A stretch of 64,000 bases of DNA, taken from assembly GCA_009741485.1 (NCBI GenBank), contig CM019216.1, forward strand, positions 45,273,361-45,337,360. The letters are read 5' to 3'. Origin of the DNA: Malurus cyaneus samueli. Taxonomy: Eukaryota > Chordata > Aves > Passeriformes > Maluridae. The notes beneath the pieces were generated by a model that was given only the letters and a program-made list of their open reading frames with translations, had not been told where the DNA came from and searched no databases. Shown piece by piece: positions 13,100 to 25,100 of this stretch. A program made the position numbers and the translations under genes. Within the stretch, counting starts at the first letter, position 1; every line of letters starts with the position of its first letter.

Positions 13100-13460
13100 G
13101 CTGCTAGAATTTAATTTAGTGTTCATGTGGCTCAATCGATTAGGGGAGGGCAGAGTCCCTCTGATCAGGGGACAGTTGTTACCGATTGGGGTCACAATAA
13201 TTAAATTTCCCATTAAAGTAATTAGTTTGCATTGTACACAACGCTTTGCTGTTTGTTTTTTATTTTTTTTTTTTTACTTTTGTTTTGGGGGTGGCAGATT
13301 TAACAAAAAAAGCCCAACCAGGCTGTTCTCCTCCTACCCTCATTAAAGTCAGTTTGAATGTTGAGGATGCTCCATGACGGCCCATAATTAAGCTCTTAGT
13401 TTTCATTAGAATAAAACTTAAATGGCAATCTGGCACTGAGTTCCTGTTGACTTTCACTGA
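13100..13460. promoter_or_regulatory. Candidate enhancer, homeodomain-motif cluster
   Basis: At about 13190-13226 three TAAT/ATTA-type homeodomain cores lie within some 35 bp (AATAATTAAATTTCCC, then CATTAAAGTAATTAG), flanked by GAATTTAATTTAGTG near 13107 and CCATAATTAAGC, TTCATTAGAATAAAAC near 13381-13415. A T-rich run at 13256-13275 splits the block. The density is well above the immediate background. Which homeodomain family would bind, and whether the block is an enhancer, cannot be said from sequence alone. Confidence 0.35.
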
Positions 13461-13768
13461 GTCAGACACCTTGATGTCTTTTCTGACTTTGGAAATTTTA
13501 CTCTGTATTCAAAGGTCACGTTCTTGCAGAGAAATGATCTTTCAGCACATAGTTTAGTTTTCCCAAAAGTATTAGTACAAGGGACAAGAAAAGATAAATT
13601 CCCAAAGTTTGTGGCTTTCTTGTATCTCAAAGAGACTTTTCATTTGAGTTTTGACCTCTTAATTCAGGATATGTTGATTTGTGTGGGTCATAAATTTTTT
13701 GAAGGTTATAAATTAGTTTATTTAATCAAACCTAAATAATAAAACTAAGAACATATGAGCTTGGATTT

Positions 13769-13880
13769 TCATAGAATAGTCTGGGATATGAAGGGACCTT
13801 TAAAGAGGCCATCTGGTCCAACACACCTGCAATGAGCAGGAGCATCATCAACTAAACCACTTTCCTGAGCTACTTTTGTA
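13769..13880 (-). mobile_element. CR1 LINE 3' end fragment
   Basis: The plus strand begins TTTTCATAGAATAGTCTGGG and continues GAAGGGACCTTTAAAG, CATCTGGTCCAACAC, CTGCAATGAGCAGGAGCAT, which is the complement of the avian CR1 3' tail (consensus on this strand: ATCATAGAAT...GAAGGGACCTTAAAGATCATCTGGTCCAACCCCCCTGCCATGAGCAGGGACAT). The insertion is a short 5'-truncated copy on the minus strand with its 3' end at about 13769. The right boundary is approximate. Confidence 0.9.
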
Positions 13881-16800
13881 AGATGCATAACAGCATGGAT
13901 CCTTGGTGTCATCTTGGCTCATGCTTTGAGTTTGGCTACATCTAAAAAACCTCCAAAAAGTAGGAGAAGCAAAATAATATTTTCATCTGTGAAAATCAAC
14001 TTCGTGCTTTCAATAATAATAACTTTTAATAACAGTGCTACAGCTTTGTGTTTTCTCGGTGTACAATTTTTCACAATGAAACTGTCAAGACAACCAGTGT
14101 AGTGTGAAACAGCAGCTTGGACTATAAGCTTGATGTCATCTATGGAAATAAGGTTGAAAATGATGTCTGAACCACCAGAGGGTGGTCTTCTCTGATATTT
14201 ATTACTTTGATGTTTATAGTTTTCCAGGGATGCATCTCTGGCTATATTTGGTTTATATGATCCCATCAGTTATGGTGTTAGACTGGTTAGGACCAACTTT
14301 TTGGGACATTATTTAGGCAGCAGTATAAAATCAAGTGTCAGCTTGTTCAGTGGTGCTGCTTTTGCTGTGACAATTAAGGGCCATCTCTGGAGTGACAGAA
14401 AAGCCTCCAAGTAACACCTAGGTCAGAAGAGTACCATATATTTAATCTCTGACCTGTCTGAGTTGTTCTTTGCTTTGTTTGCTGCTTTCAGAGTAGAATC
14501 CTGTGTTCAGTATCTTTCTTGCTTTTCTTCATGGCACTGAAATCTTCAGAAATGGAGATGTTTCATAGTTCATTTACCAGGGTAAATGGTATACTAAATT
14601 AAATAGTAAAATGTAAAAAAAAAAATAAAATAAAGTTACTAGCACATGTAGTACTGGTGCAGTGAGCTGAATTGGTTACCTGCCGGTGGAGCAACGTGAG
14701 CTGGCTTGTCTTGCCTGCTGTAATCTAGAATCTGATGTTGAGACATGAAGGCAAGAATGAAAAGATTAAAAAAATCTAATACTTTCACCAACAGAAGTGG
14801 CCTATAGTGCTCTTTTTGGAGAGTTGCGGTCAGTCAGTGGAGAAAGAAGGCTTTGATGCTCCCTGTGCTGCAGGGCAGCAATTCCATTGCTAGAAAGCTT
14901 CAGCGTGTCCTATCCATTTTTTCAGCTGAAGCTACAGCTCATAAAGTGATCTCTTAGTATTGCTTGGAAGTCTGTGCAGTATGTAGTGGCTCAATTTTCT
15001 GTATAAAGCTCCATCCAAACACCCCGAGGGGAATTCAGAACAGGAGAGCTTTAGTCACCAGAGGATAGTAAGCAGAGAGAAAATAAGAGCTTAAGTTTGT
15101 GTGCATTACTTGGGTTGATGCAGTGGTTATAACCACTTCTCTTTTCCTTTTGGCAGTATCCCATGTAATGCCAAAGGCATAAAATGGGCCATAAAATGGA
15201 AAGGTGAAAGGGTTCCTTGTCCTATATAATTACTAGACCTTAGCTCCTGTTCACTTACTCCCATTGTAGGAATGCTTTGGCTCTGGTTCCCTGCACATGT
15301 TCTTTAATGAATTGCTGGCATTTATACTGAAAACAAAAAAGGAGAACACTATCCTTTAAAACTTTCCTTCTATTTTAATTTAATTAGTGCTATTTACAGA
15401 AGTGAAAAAAAAAACCCAAATCTAGTTTTTCTGTTTCTGGTGTGGTAATAAATGGCTGGGATGCAAGGCACTAATTTCACTGATGCGATGGGAAGTTGTT
15501 TGTTAGTTTACTGTCCCTGGTTATCTGTTCTTCAGATTGTCTGGGATTAAATTTCTCTGGAGTCTCATTGGTGACAGGATTATAAAGAGTTTTTACATGC
15601 TCGTTGTACTGACCCCTAATTGTGTGCTGTGGCTGCTGGGTTTCTGGGGAAGCAGGAATGGGCTAGACTCTTCTCATTTCTGCAAGGGAGAGAAACTGTG
15701 TGCTAATATTCAGGTTTTGTTTTTGTTTGGGTTTTTTTTTTTTTCTGTATCAATCACAATGTTATGACATAGATAAATGAAAGCATGTCCATAGTTAGTC
15801 TGTGAGATTTGGCTATGAGATGGAAAACCTGACTGGTCTTGTGTTGCAATTAATTTCAGTTGATCAGACTTTTTTTTTTTTTTTTTTTGCAGCAAGGATC
15901 CAAGTGCTGCGATTATTACTCAGGCCACCCAGTTATCTGAGACACGCCTCTTTTTGACTTCTCAAAAACTCCTTGCCTGCAGCAACCTTTCCTCACTGGA
16001 ATCAGCCTCAGCTTTTCCTTGCATTTGCTCTCACTTTGCTGGGGGCAGTTTTGGTCATGAGCAGCAGCTCTCAGTCTCTGCTTTGGGTTTAATCTCTGTA
16101 GGCCTGTGTAGGCACCTTAGGTGTATTTCGGAAGTGCAGCATGCATTGGTGGTGCCACCAGGTGAAGCTGCCCCCTCTGCTTGAATCTCTGTGTTTGTTT
16201 TGCAAAGTCTTGTTCCTTTATGATGCAGAAAATGTCACCACCATGATGCCATCTAAGTGCTTTTCCCATTGAGGAATGCAGGTGAAATTTAACACTATGG
16301 TTGTCCCTACTTCCCAGCTAGGGATTTTGAAGTCTCCTTCATTTTTTTCATGAATTCTGGGCAGAAATTTCAGTTTGGGTAACCAGTGGAGATTGCTGTC
16401 CATCTGGAAAAGAGAACAATAGCTAGAGCCAAACCAAATGTTATGAAGCTAAAGCTTCGGTGTGGATTCTTGATGTCACAGCCTTCAGTGTCAAAACTCC
16501 AGGAGAAATAGCAACACAAGGTAAGAGTAAGAAAAAAAGAAAGTGGTCAGTGAACAAACATGCATGGAAAAGAGCAGAATTAGCACTAGGGAGTTCAGAA
16601 TGTTGAATAAGGGAAACTTAATGGTTATAAGAAAGCAAAAAGTCAGGGTATTGTTTTGATCATAGAGATAAATCACCTAGCCAGCTCTCCTTTACAAACC
16701 GGTAATGTGGGTTATTGTTGCTCCTGGAGTTGTGGGCCTCCAATTTATATTATGATTGACAAGTATTCATATCATATGTCTTTGCTCAGACTTTATCCCT

Positions 16801-18865
16801 GAACCAATTCTGGTCAATTAAATTTTGCATATTACTGCTTTAAGTAGTAAGTGCGCTACATTTAGGCATCGTTAGGGCAAGAGTGTTGTAATACTTGAAA
16901 TTTTGTGTGGTTTTGGATGAGCTAGTGTGACCTGAAGGCTTTTGGGTAGTTGACTGTGATTTACAACATGGAAAAAGCAAGTGGCTTGTTCTGCCAATTT
17001 AGAAGATGCTACAAGTGGATCTTGGTAGGGAGCCTGATTGTATAATTTATGTGATTTACAATAGTATAAACTAGTGATTAGGTTTTGCCTATATCTAGTG
17101 GCAAAGAGAGTTCTATTCTTCTCCTAAGTATAATGCAGCTCAAATCTGAAGCAGTGTAAAGCTATCAGGCAGCACAGGTGACTATTATCTCTGGGTCACC
17201 GTTCAGGAGATAATGACAGTTTTACCTGTGCTTAAGCTGGAGCAGACCAGCAGGTGGTATTTCCATATCTGCTGTTCATTGCCATGTCAGTGGTTAACAG
17301 CTGTCCTTGGTGGCTCAGACAGCGTATCATCTGTGCTGTATTAAGTGCTGTACTTAAAGCTGACAATCAGGGCTACAGCAGGCAGGTGTCTGTGTTATTA
17401 AGTTGTCCACTGGTTAATGTACATTGTTGTAAGTGGTTTATAATGTAAAGGAGTAGGGTACATAATGCCTCTCGAGATGCATGAAAATGATCGTCTGGAT
17501 CCCTGATGCTGTTCTGAATGTTCTGCGTTTTGGCTTACATGCAGGAAATGCATTTTTGGACTCTTTTTTAATAGGAGTATTAAATGTAGGCTGTGTGCTA
17601 CATGGAGGTAATTTATGTCTCAAACTTCATTTCAACCAATATTTTCTTTCAGGCCAGTAGGTACCTTGAGACAGCACACTTTTCTTTACATTTATGTCAT
17701 TATTTTGTTAAGCAAAGTTTGTCTAGTGTTATCAGTAATAACATTTATTAGTGAGCTTTTCCTGGCCTGAAGATTTACTTACGTGGAGTTAAAATAATTT
17801 TCTGTGTTTTCATTCTATTTCCACAGCTTTATCCTCTTCACTGCCATTTCAGTCAAGCCTGGGATTGCATTTTTGCTTAGTTTTCTCTCATATAGATGTA
17901 TTTTTAGCAGAGACCTATTAAATGAATTTGGATATCTCAGGTGGACATATACAACCACGCACAGAGTTTTCTGTTAATGCGTGTTCCTGTAGACTTACTT
18001 AATTAGTCATCACAACATCCGAAAATCTGGTTGGGTTAGGTTATAACTATGTGCCATTTAAAAGCATTTTCAGTTTTCTGTCTTTTTGAGTCAGTGTAGC
18101 CTAGATAAAAATTTATCTGAAAATACCCACCTGGGTACAACACTGATTCTAATGAAACAGTATTATTGCATATGTTATTCATGTCTCTTTCGTTATTGTG
18201 CTTCAAGTCTATACCAAAGTCTCCCACTGCTAAGAGGAGCCTCTAAGTCAGCTTCTTGCTAGCTTAGAACTGGGATCATCCGGTGAAAATACATTGGAAC
18301 ATAAAAATCTCAAAAGATTCTGACCGCACATAAGGAGCTAAGTGCTGAGGTCTGGCTCCTCACTGTACCCCATTCTTGCATAGGAAATGTCTTGCAGTGT
18401 TGAAGTGTTTTTTAAAATTTTTATAAGAACTTTGGCTAATCAAAAGCTTGGCAGATCCTCAGAATTTGAGAAGTTTTGACCCAGAGGTTTTCTTTCTCCT
18501 ACCCTGTTTCATGAAACCTGTAAAGGGAGGTTCTGGGATTTTTTGGTTGCTGTTGAAATTATCGCTTTGCATTTAAAAGATTTTTTTAGCAATTCACAAT
18601 GGCGTAGACTGACATTTGTCAGGGCAGGCCCAAAAGGAGAGACAAAATCCTAGGATCTGAGGACTGTAGCAGATAATAGGTGGAACAGGTTGAGCTCTGC
18701 CCTGTATCTGGTTTTATTATCTCCCTTGGTAACTCCAGGGCAGCTGAAAATGTAACATTTATGAAACATCACCTCCTTGGAATGGGAACCTGTGTAAGTC
18801 CCAGAGCACTAACTTAAAAGTTCACCAACTTGTTGAGAAAAAAATGGACAAAGGTCTGAAATGTA
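13881..18865. other. Unique noncoding DNA
   Basis: About 5 kb without a recognised gene or transposable element. Homopolymer runs occur at 15730-15743 and 15870-15888 (T19). A dyad GGTGG-TG-CCACC at 16148-16159 is followed by a CTCF-like AGGGGGCAGC on the minus strand (about 16161-16178). Open frames such as 13914-14102 and 13919-14266 overlap on opposite strands and show no family resemblance. Confidence 0.5.
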
Positions 18866-18980
18866 TCATAATTGAACAAGCACTTTTAAGTGCCAACCTA
18901 GTTAAATTACAGAAATTTGCTCTAATTAATGCAGCTGTAATTAATACAGCTGCACTAGTGTCATAATTAGTATCTTTTTC
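18866..18980. promoter_or_regulatory. Candidate enhancer with NKX2-like dyad and tandem TAATTAAT-CAGCTG unit
   Basis: A 14-bp dyad GCACTTTTAAGTGC (18880-18893) carries two inverted CACTT/AAGTG cores of the type bound by NKX2-class homeodomains. It is followed by two tandem 15-bp units, TAATTAATGCAGCTG at 18923-18937 and TAATTAATACAGCTG at 18938-18952, each joining a homeodomain palindrome to an E-box (CAGCTG), and then CATAATTAG near 18962. Motif identities come from general knowledge of binding sites; regulatory activity is an inference. Confidence 0.4.
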
Positions 18981-21900
18981 AGCAATGGCTTGTGTTATGG
19001 AAACAAAATACTGTGTAGTAGAATTCTGTTCACATTGGATGCTTTGGTTTAGCAGTTGTTTGAGGGTTCTTTTTTAGCTGATGAGAGGAAGCTCTAATAG
19101 GAAGGAATCCAAAAGCCCTTTAGGCATCATCTTAATTGTAACCATTGTTACTGGATCTATTGCTTTTGGTAGAATTACTGTTTTGGTGCTTTCCTGGATT
19201 GAGCCTGGGTTAGCTGGAGTGTTTGGGTAGATGGGCAGTGGACCTGTGCATGCATGTGGGAGGTAATCACTCAAGTGAGTAAATACTGTAAATCTTGTAC
19301 AAAACCAGGATGGCCAGGGAGTAGGTAGGGCTGGTTTGCCAGGTGCAATGTTCATGGTTTTGGAGATAAATCTGCTGGCTCTGTCCCGTGCTATAGTTGA
19401 AGGATGTCCACTTAGTACCTTTCCTTACCCTGTTTGGTGGTATCCCCATGCCTGTGTTTTGAATCCCACCATGAATCACATGGCAAAATAAGCAAAGAAA
19501 TACAAGAATTGCAAACCAAAATACCCTGCTACAAGCCTGAGCTGGATGACTATAATGGAGTATTTTTTCTATTTATGTTCTTTGTCTTTTGCTGAAGCAC
19601 CTAAGTGTCAGATATAGAATGTGCACATGTTAACTCTGTACTGTTATGATAACATGGCGTAATACTCTTACTATTGCTTTAAAAAAACCCAATTTTTTGG
19701 TTTTTTTTTTTTTTTGGCTTTGTATACACCATTTGTTGACTGGAGTTTTCAGCTTTGCCAGGTTCAGTCTGATTGTTAGCAGAAAAAGTATTTCCTACCC
19801 GTTCTCCTTGGAAATTGTGTACTTCAACAGGAAATAGCATCATAGGCTAATCAAGGAAAGTTTGAGGAAGGTAGTCCAGTCCTGATGAGGGACTCCCAGT
19901 CATCCTGGCCCCCACTATGCCATGACAGTGGGGAGAATGTGCTACTGCATTCCTTGAGGTATGACTCTCCTAACAAAAAATCTCATTGATTAGCTAACTT
20001 TATAGGCCTTAAAGCACTTTTCTTCATTAGCTACCTTGCTCTAGCACCACTTTTGTGATATTTAAGTTACCTTTTTTTTTGCCCCAGATCATGTCTTTCT
20101 ATTTAGAACATGTCTGTTGTTGAAGAAATTATAAAAATCATGGTTGTGGTGGTGGTCTGATTCCTTGCCAGTACATGGATGCGCCTCTGAGTTACTGTTT
20201 TGTCTGCCTTACATGGATATCAGTATTATCTGAAAGACAACTTTTGTATTCTGCTGCCATATGATTTGAAAATAAGGAGCTCTTTGTCATAAAACTCCAA
20301 ACTAAAAAAAAATTATTGAGATACAATTTATAATTAGCTTTTTTCCTGTAGTTGCCAGTGTAAGTACTCACATGAGTCACTTTTTTAATCTAAGGCATAA
20401 ATGAAATCAGAAAATTGCCATGGATGTTTAGTTTCCTTGTTTGCTATAATGAAATAGTTTGTGCTGTGGGTTTTTTTCCTTCATCTTGGAGATCTATTAG
20501 GCTACAGTTTAAAGTGATTTTCTGGATGTTGTAATAAAATTGCCAAAGCAGATTAAAGTATATCATAGAGAAAGCAGTGTGAAAAAAATGCAGCTTTATT
20601 TTCTGATGAATTGTTATTCATCACAGGAGTCATTTAGCATCTCTAGGTATATTCTTACTCATTTTGCATGTATCTTTTAAATTCACCTGAGGTTCTAATT
20701 AAAAAACACAGGAAGCTTTTAATTTATTTATTTCCTTGATGGCATTAGTCCATGCTTTATTTCTGGTCAGATAACACAATAATGATGTAACTTTCTCATT
20801 GATAAAAACTTGTAGAAGTGCACTGAACATCTGCACATAATGAATCCATTCATGCAAAGAAAGCTAAGTAACTTATTTATCATGCTAGATTTGCAAGAAT
20901 TTCTCCTTTTCTACAGGCAGCCTCAGAAATTTGCAGTCACTGAGGGCAAAACTCCATGTTCGGCTCATCTAATGAGCAAGGTATAGGGTGGATCCTTAAA
21001 TATTCATCTTGATTTTTAGATTAGCAGGTAAATATTTGTGTAATGAAATGAAAGAAGGGCAAATGTTCCTTGCTGCTGAGTTGCTTTGACAGGCACAAAG
21101 CACTAAGTGCTTCCAGTGCATCCTGGATGCAGCAGGAATGACTTGGGCTGAGGTGAAGACACCACCCTGAGTGTCAGTGTGTGCTGGGCTAAAGCTTTCA
21201 GCCTGTGTGGTCGGCAAAGCCTTGGGAGCAGCAGTTCAGCTCTTTACCAGTATGGACACAATTTGATTGCCTAAACAGTAGCATTTGGGATGTGCTGTAG
21301 AGGATCTGGGACATTTTGGGCAGGTAGGTGCCATGCAGGCTTGCAGGAGACCTGCTCCATACCCTGGATGGGCAGCTGGGAGCTGGGAGGGGTATTCTGG
21401 GGAATATGACACCAGACAGTTATGTTTAGTGAGGTGTCTGTGTGCCACATTTGTGACAAGTGGGCTGTGCCTTAAATGTTGAGTTTAATTAAATCACTGA
21501 TTGTGTTGACGGCATCTGCATTGATCATAATGGTAGTGTGCACAACTGGTGCATCCCTGGACACCTGGGCACGGAGTCCTAAATGGAAGCATCTTACTGC
21601 CTGCCCTCTGTGAGGTCTGCAGAGCAGCCTGCACAGGGAAGGATGGAGATGATTGTGTGTACATGGTCACATAGGAGCTATTTTAATGTGTGCATGGCAG
21701 AAGAGGATCTTCATTTGGAGAGGGTCTTTGGAGTTGAGGAGAGAGAGACAGTATTGTTCACTGAAATTTGTGTAAGAGGATCTCCATGGATAGAATTATT
21801 CTTTCAGAGAGAAACAGGGCAATGCTTGGATACAGCCTCCATGTGATGGACCCTGGAAAGCAAGAACATGGAGAAGGTTTCCTGAATACTGACAGGAGGA

Positions 21901-21990
21901 CACTAAATGTAACCAGGACAGTAACCAGACTCTGTTAACACAGACTTCAAAATAGGATCAGGTTAAAATAGGACATAATCTATTATGTTT
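18981..21990. other. Unique noncoding DNA
   Basis: About 3 kb with no recognised gene or transposable element. A T-run lies at 19701-19715. Two overlapping minus-strand frames at 19074-19479 (93 and 70 codons) have ordinary amino-acid composition but no recognisable domain. I leave them unannotated as genes. Confidence 0.5.
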
Positions 21991-21994
21991 TAAG

Positions 21995-22196
21995 GATATA
22001 TGTGAGGATGGTGAAGCACTGGAACAGACTGCCAGGAGAAGTTGTGGATGCCCCATCCTGGAGGTGGTAAAGGCCAGGCTGAATGGAGCTGAGACCACCT
22101 GGTCTAGTGGAAGGAGACCCTGCTCTTGGCAGAAGGTTGGAAATAGATGATCTTTAAGGTCCCTTCCAACCAAAGCTGTTCTGGGATTCTATGATA
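21995..22196 (+). mobile_element. CR1 LINE 3' end fragment
   Basis: Plus-strand CR1 tail: TGTGAGGATGGTGAAGCACTGGAACAGAC, AGAAGTTGTGGATGCCCCATCC, AAGGCCAGGCTGAATGG, CTGGTCTAGTGGAAGG, AGATGATCTTTAAGGTCCCTTCC, ending GATTCTATGAT near 22195. All are in consensus order. The copy is strongly 5'-truncated (about 200 bp left), as is normal for CR1 insertions, and moderately diverged. Confidence 0.95.
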
Positions 22197-25100
22197 AGAA
22201 AACAAACCCTGCTCACTCTTGCAAGGTCATTATTTTTCATTTTGATGATTTCCTTGTTTGAGAGTCATAAATGGGCCAAGGGACATGGAGACTAAGCCAA
22301 AGCCTTGAATTTGAAGGAATTTCTGGAGACTTCCATGACAGCAAAACCAATAAAAGGGTCACCCATGAAATTGCTGGGAACTGCAGAGGAAATGCAAGGA
22401 GTGAAATGTAGCTTTTTCACTGCTGAATTTACCTTACAAATGATGGGAGGAGGGAATCTGAGAAGCAGCTAAGAAGGGTGATTAGGATCAAATGTGGGGT
22501 TTTGGGGAAGGTAGGAGGTCCCAGCAGACTGGCACTTTAAAGGCAGCTCCCCTGGATATATTGAATCAGTCTGCTAATGCCTTCATTTAGCTGGCAGCAA
22601 ATTTAGCAGTTTAAGGATTGTATTTCTCCCCCACTTGTTAACAAAAGTCCATTCCTGCTGAGTATCAATAGCTCTTATTGAAGTCTGTGTCTCAGGAGAC
22701 TGGGCCCAGAAAGAACAAGGGAAAGGCATCTCTCTGCATTGACAGAGATGCCTTCGAGGCAGAGATGAACTGCACAAACCTCAGCACTGTGACAGAACAG
22801 AGAAAGGTGGAAATTATTTTCTTGTTGCTACATAGTCTGTTTTTTATCTTTAATTGCACCAGGCTGTTAAATCTAGTATGGAAGGGGAGAATTAACAAAG
22901 AGTTTTGTTATTGTAAGATTTTGAACACATAGGTAATCCACTTAACATAATTTCTGTTTGTGTGCTGAACTGAAAGTGGCTGTAACTATTTTTCAAACTC
23001 CATGGATGGATTTTGAGCAAACCCACAATGAGTGGTGGTGTTTTGAGAGCAAGGATTTGGTCAAAGGGCAGCAAGGTTTTTTTTTTTTTTTTTGATATAG
23101 TGGTCCTCTAAATTGTGGTGCACTGCTGTAGCACACACTCGAATGTAAAAGGGAATGAGTGAGGCAGGAATGGAATCAAGATAATTTTCAGTTTGGTGCA
23201 ATGAGAAAATTATGGCATGCAAATGTGCCAAGAAGGTAAGCTGGCTATAGTCTTAAGATTTCAGAAAAAAAAAAAAAAAAACAGTGATTTCGGACATCTC
23301 AGTTTTATGGTTCATGAAAATCTGTCCTTGTTCCAATATGTCAAGATGGACACCCAGAGGCACCAGTCTTTTGGTTGCATTTAGGGATTATCCCTTGATT
23401 CTGAGTCCAGGGTCACGAAGGTTGTCTGCAGTCTGGTAATTCACAACAGAAATTGGAAAGCTGGGTCAGAAAAATGCTTAAGGGATTCCCATTTCATGAC
23501 ATTGAGGCATTGGTATTGTCAAACTATTTATGATTTCAAGTTCTTCTTTCTTTTCCTTCTCTGTGGCAGGTGAGATCTAGAATGTACAATCAACTGCAAG
23601 TTCAGGCAGTATGAGAATAAGTGTCAATAACTATGGAAAATTTTACTCTTGTATGCCAGCATACTGCAAAATCATCCAAAACTTCTCTGTCCCAGCCACT
23701 CTTGGAAGGTCTCATTTAATCACATTTCTGAGCTGAGAAACAGCTGTTACAGTAGGAGAATCTGTTGTGAGAGGTAACATGGTTAAAGACCAGTGGAAGT
23801 GTTCCATGGTTTAAGACCAGTGGAAGTGTTGGGAAAGATCAGCACAGAGGTAGACACCTAAATAGCTGGTGTCCTGACTATTCCATGTGGTCAGTGCGGA
23901 GAAGACATCTGTGAGATTGATGCATTTCATCCAGCCAGTGTCAATCCACTACAAATATGAATGCAAAAAATTTAAAAAAAGGTTTAATACATTGTTCCTT
24001 AAAAGTACTTCTTTATCACCACAGAATTTCAATGGGTATTTTGAAATAGCTCACGTGTAGTTGTCTGCCCCTGCTCTGACATTTAGGAAGAAAACATCCC
24101 AGAACATGGGATGTAGGCTAAGAACAATGTCTAGCTGTTCATTTTTTTGTTACTTAAAGAACAGGGGAGGAAGCTTGAACTGCTCAGCTTCACTGACTTA
24201 TTCTAGATTATAGAATGTGTATGTGCCTCTGCTTTTTATCTTGATTGCAGAAAAAGAGCACAAAGAGGTGAGAACACATACAGCTCTGAGCAGACTTACT
24301 ACAAATCAGAGATCTTGAAGCCTTCCACAACCGTTGCTGAAAACTCTTGGCTTCAGTGTCACCAGGGTGGAACATTTGGAATGTTATTTACCTCTTGTGT
24401 TACAGTAACTCCTTTAGGATCCAGTAAAGTCAAGGCTTCATAGCACAAATGCTGATGAAACAGCCCTATCTCAGAAAATTGACAGTATGCATCAGTTTCT
24501 CAGATGTATATTTACTTAAAGCTCTCCATCCTTGAGTTAAATGTTATACTCAAACATAAAAGCTCAAAGAAATACATTCTCTTGTAAATTTATGAAGATC
24601 TATGAGTTAAAAAAAAGTTAAAGCCTCCAATTCTCCTATATTGAAAGGCCTTTTATATACAACCACCACCCTGCAATAATGAAAAATTTTGAGTGTAAAT
24701 AGAGGTGAAAGCAAAGCATTTAAGGAAGTACTTATTTAACATTGGCTGCTTCATTCACCAGTGACAAACTCAATTTGAAGAATGTATAGTAAATAGAGGT
24801 GAAAGCAAAGCATTTAAGGAAGTAGTTATTTAACATTGGCTGCTTCATTCACCAGTGACAAACTCAATTTGAAGAATGTATATTAAAAAATATAACTCCA
24901 TTTTTGAAGTTAAAATTTAGGATAGGATCGACACATTATGTTGAAAGGGACCTCAGTCCAATCTCCTGCTCAAAGTCAGACTAACTTCAAAGCTGTAGCA
25001 GGTGTTTCATGGCCTGGTGCAATTCAGATCAAAAGATCTGCAAGAGAATCCACAGCATTTTTGGCACCTTGTTCCAGGGTTTGCCATCTGCAGATCTCCA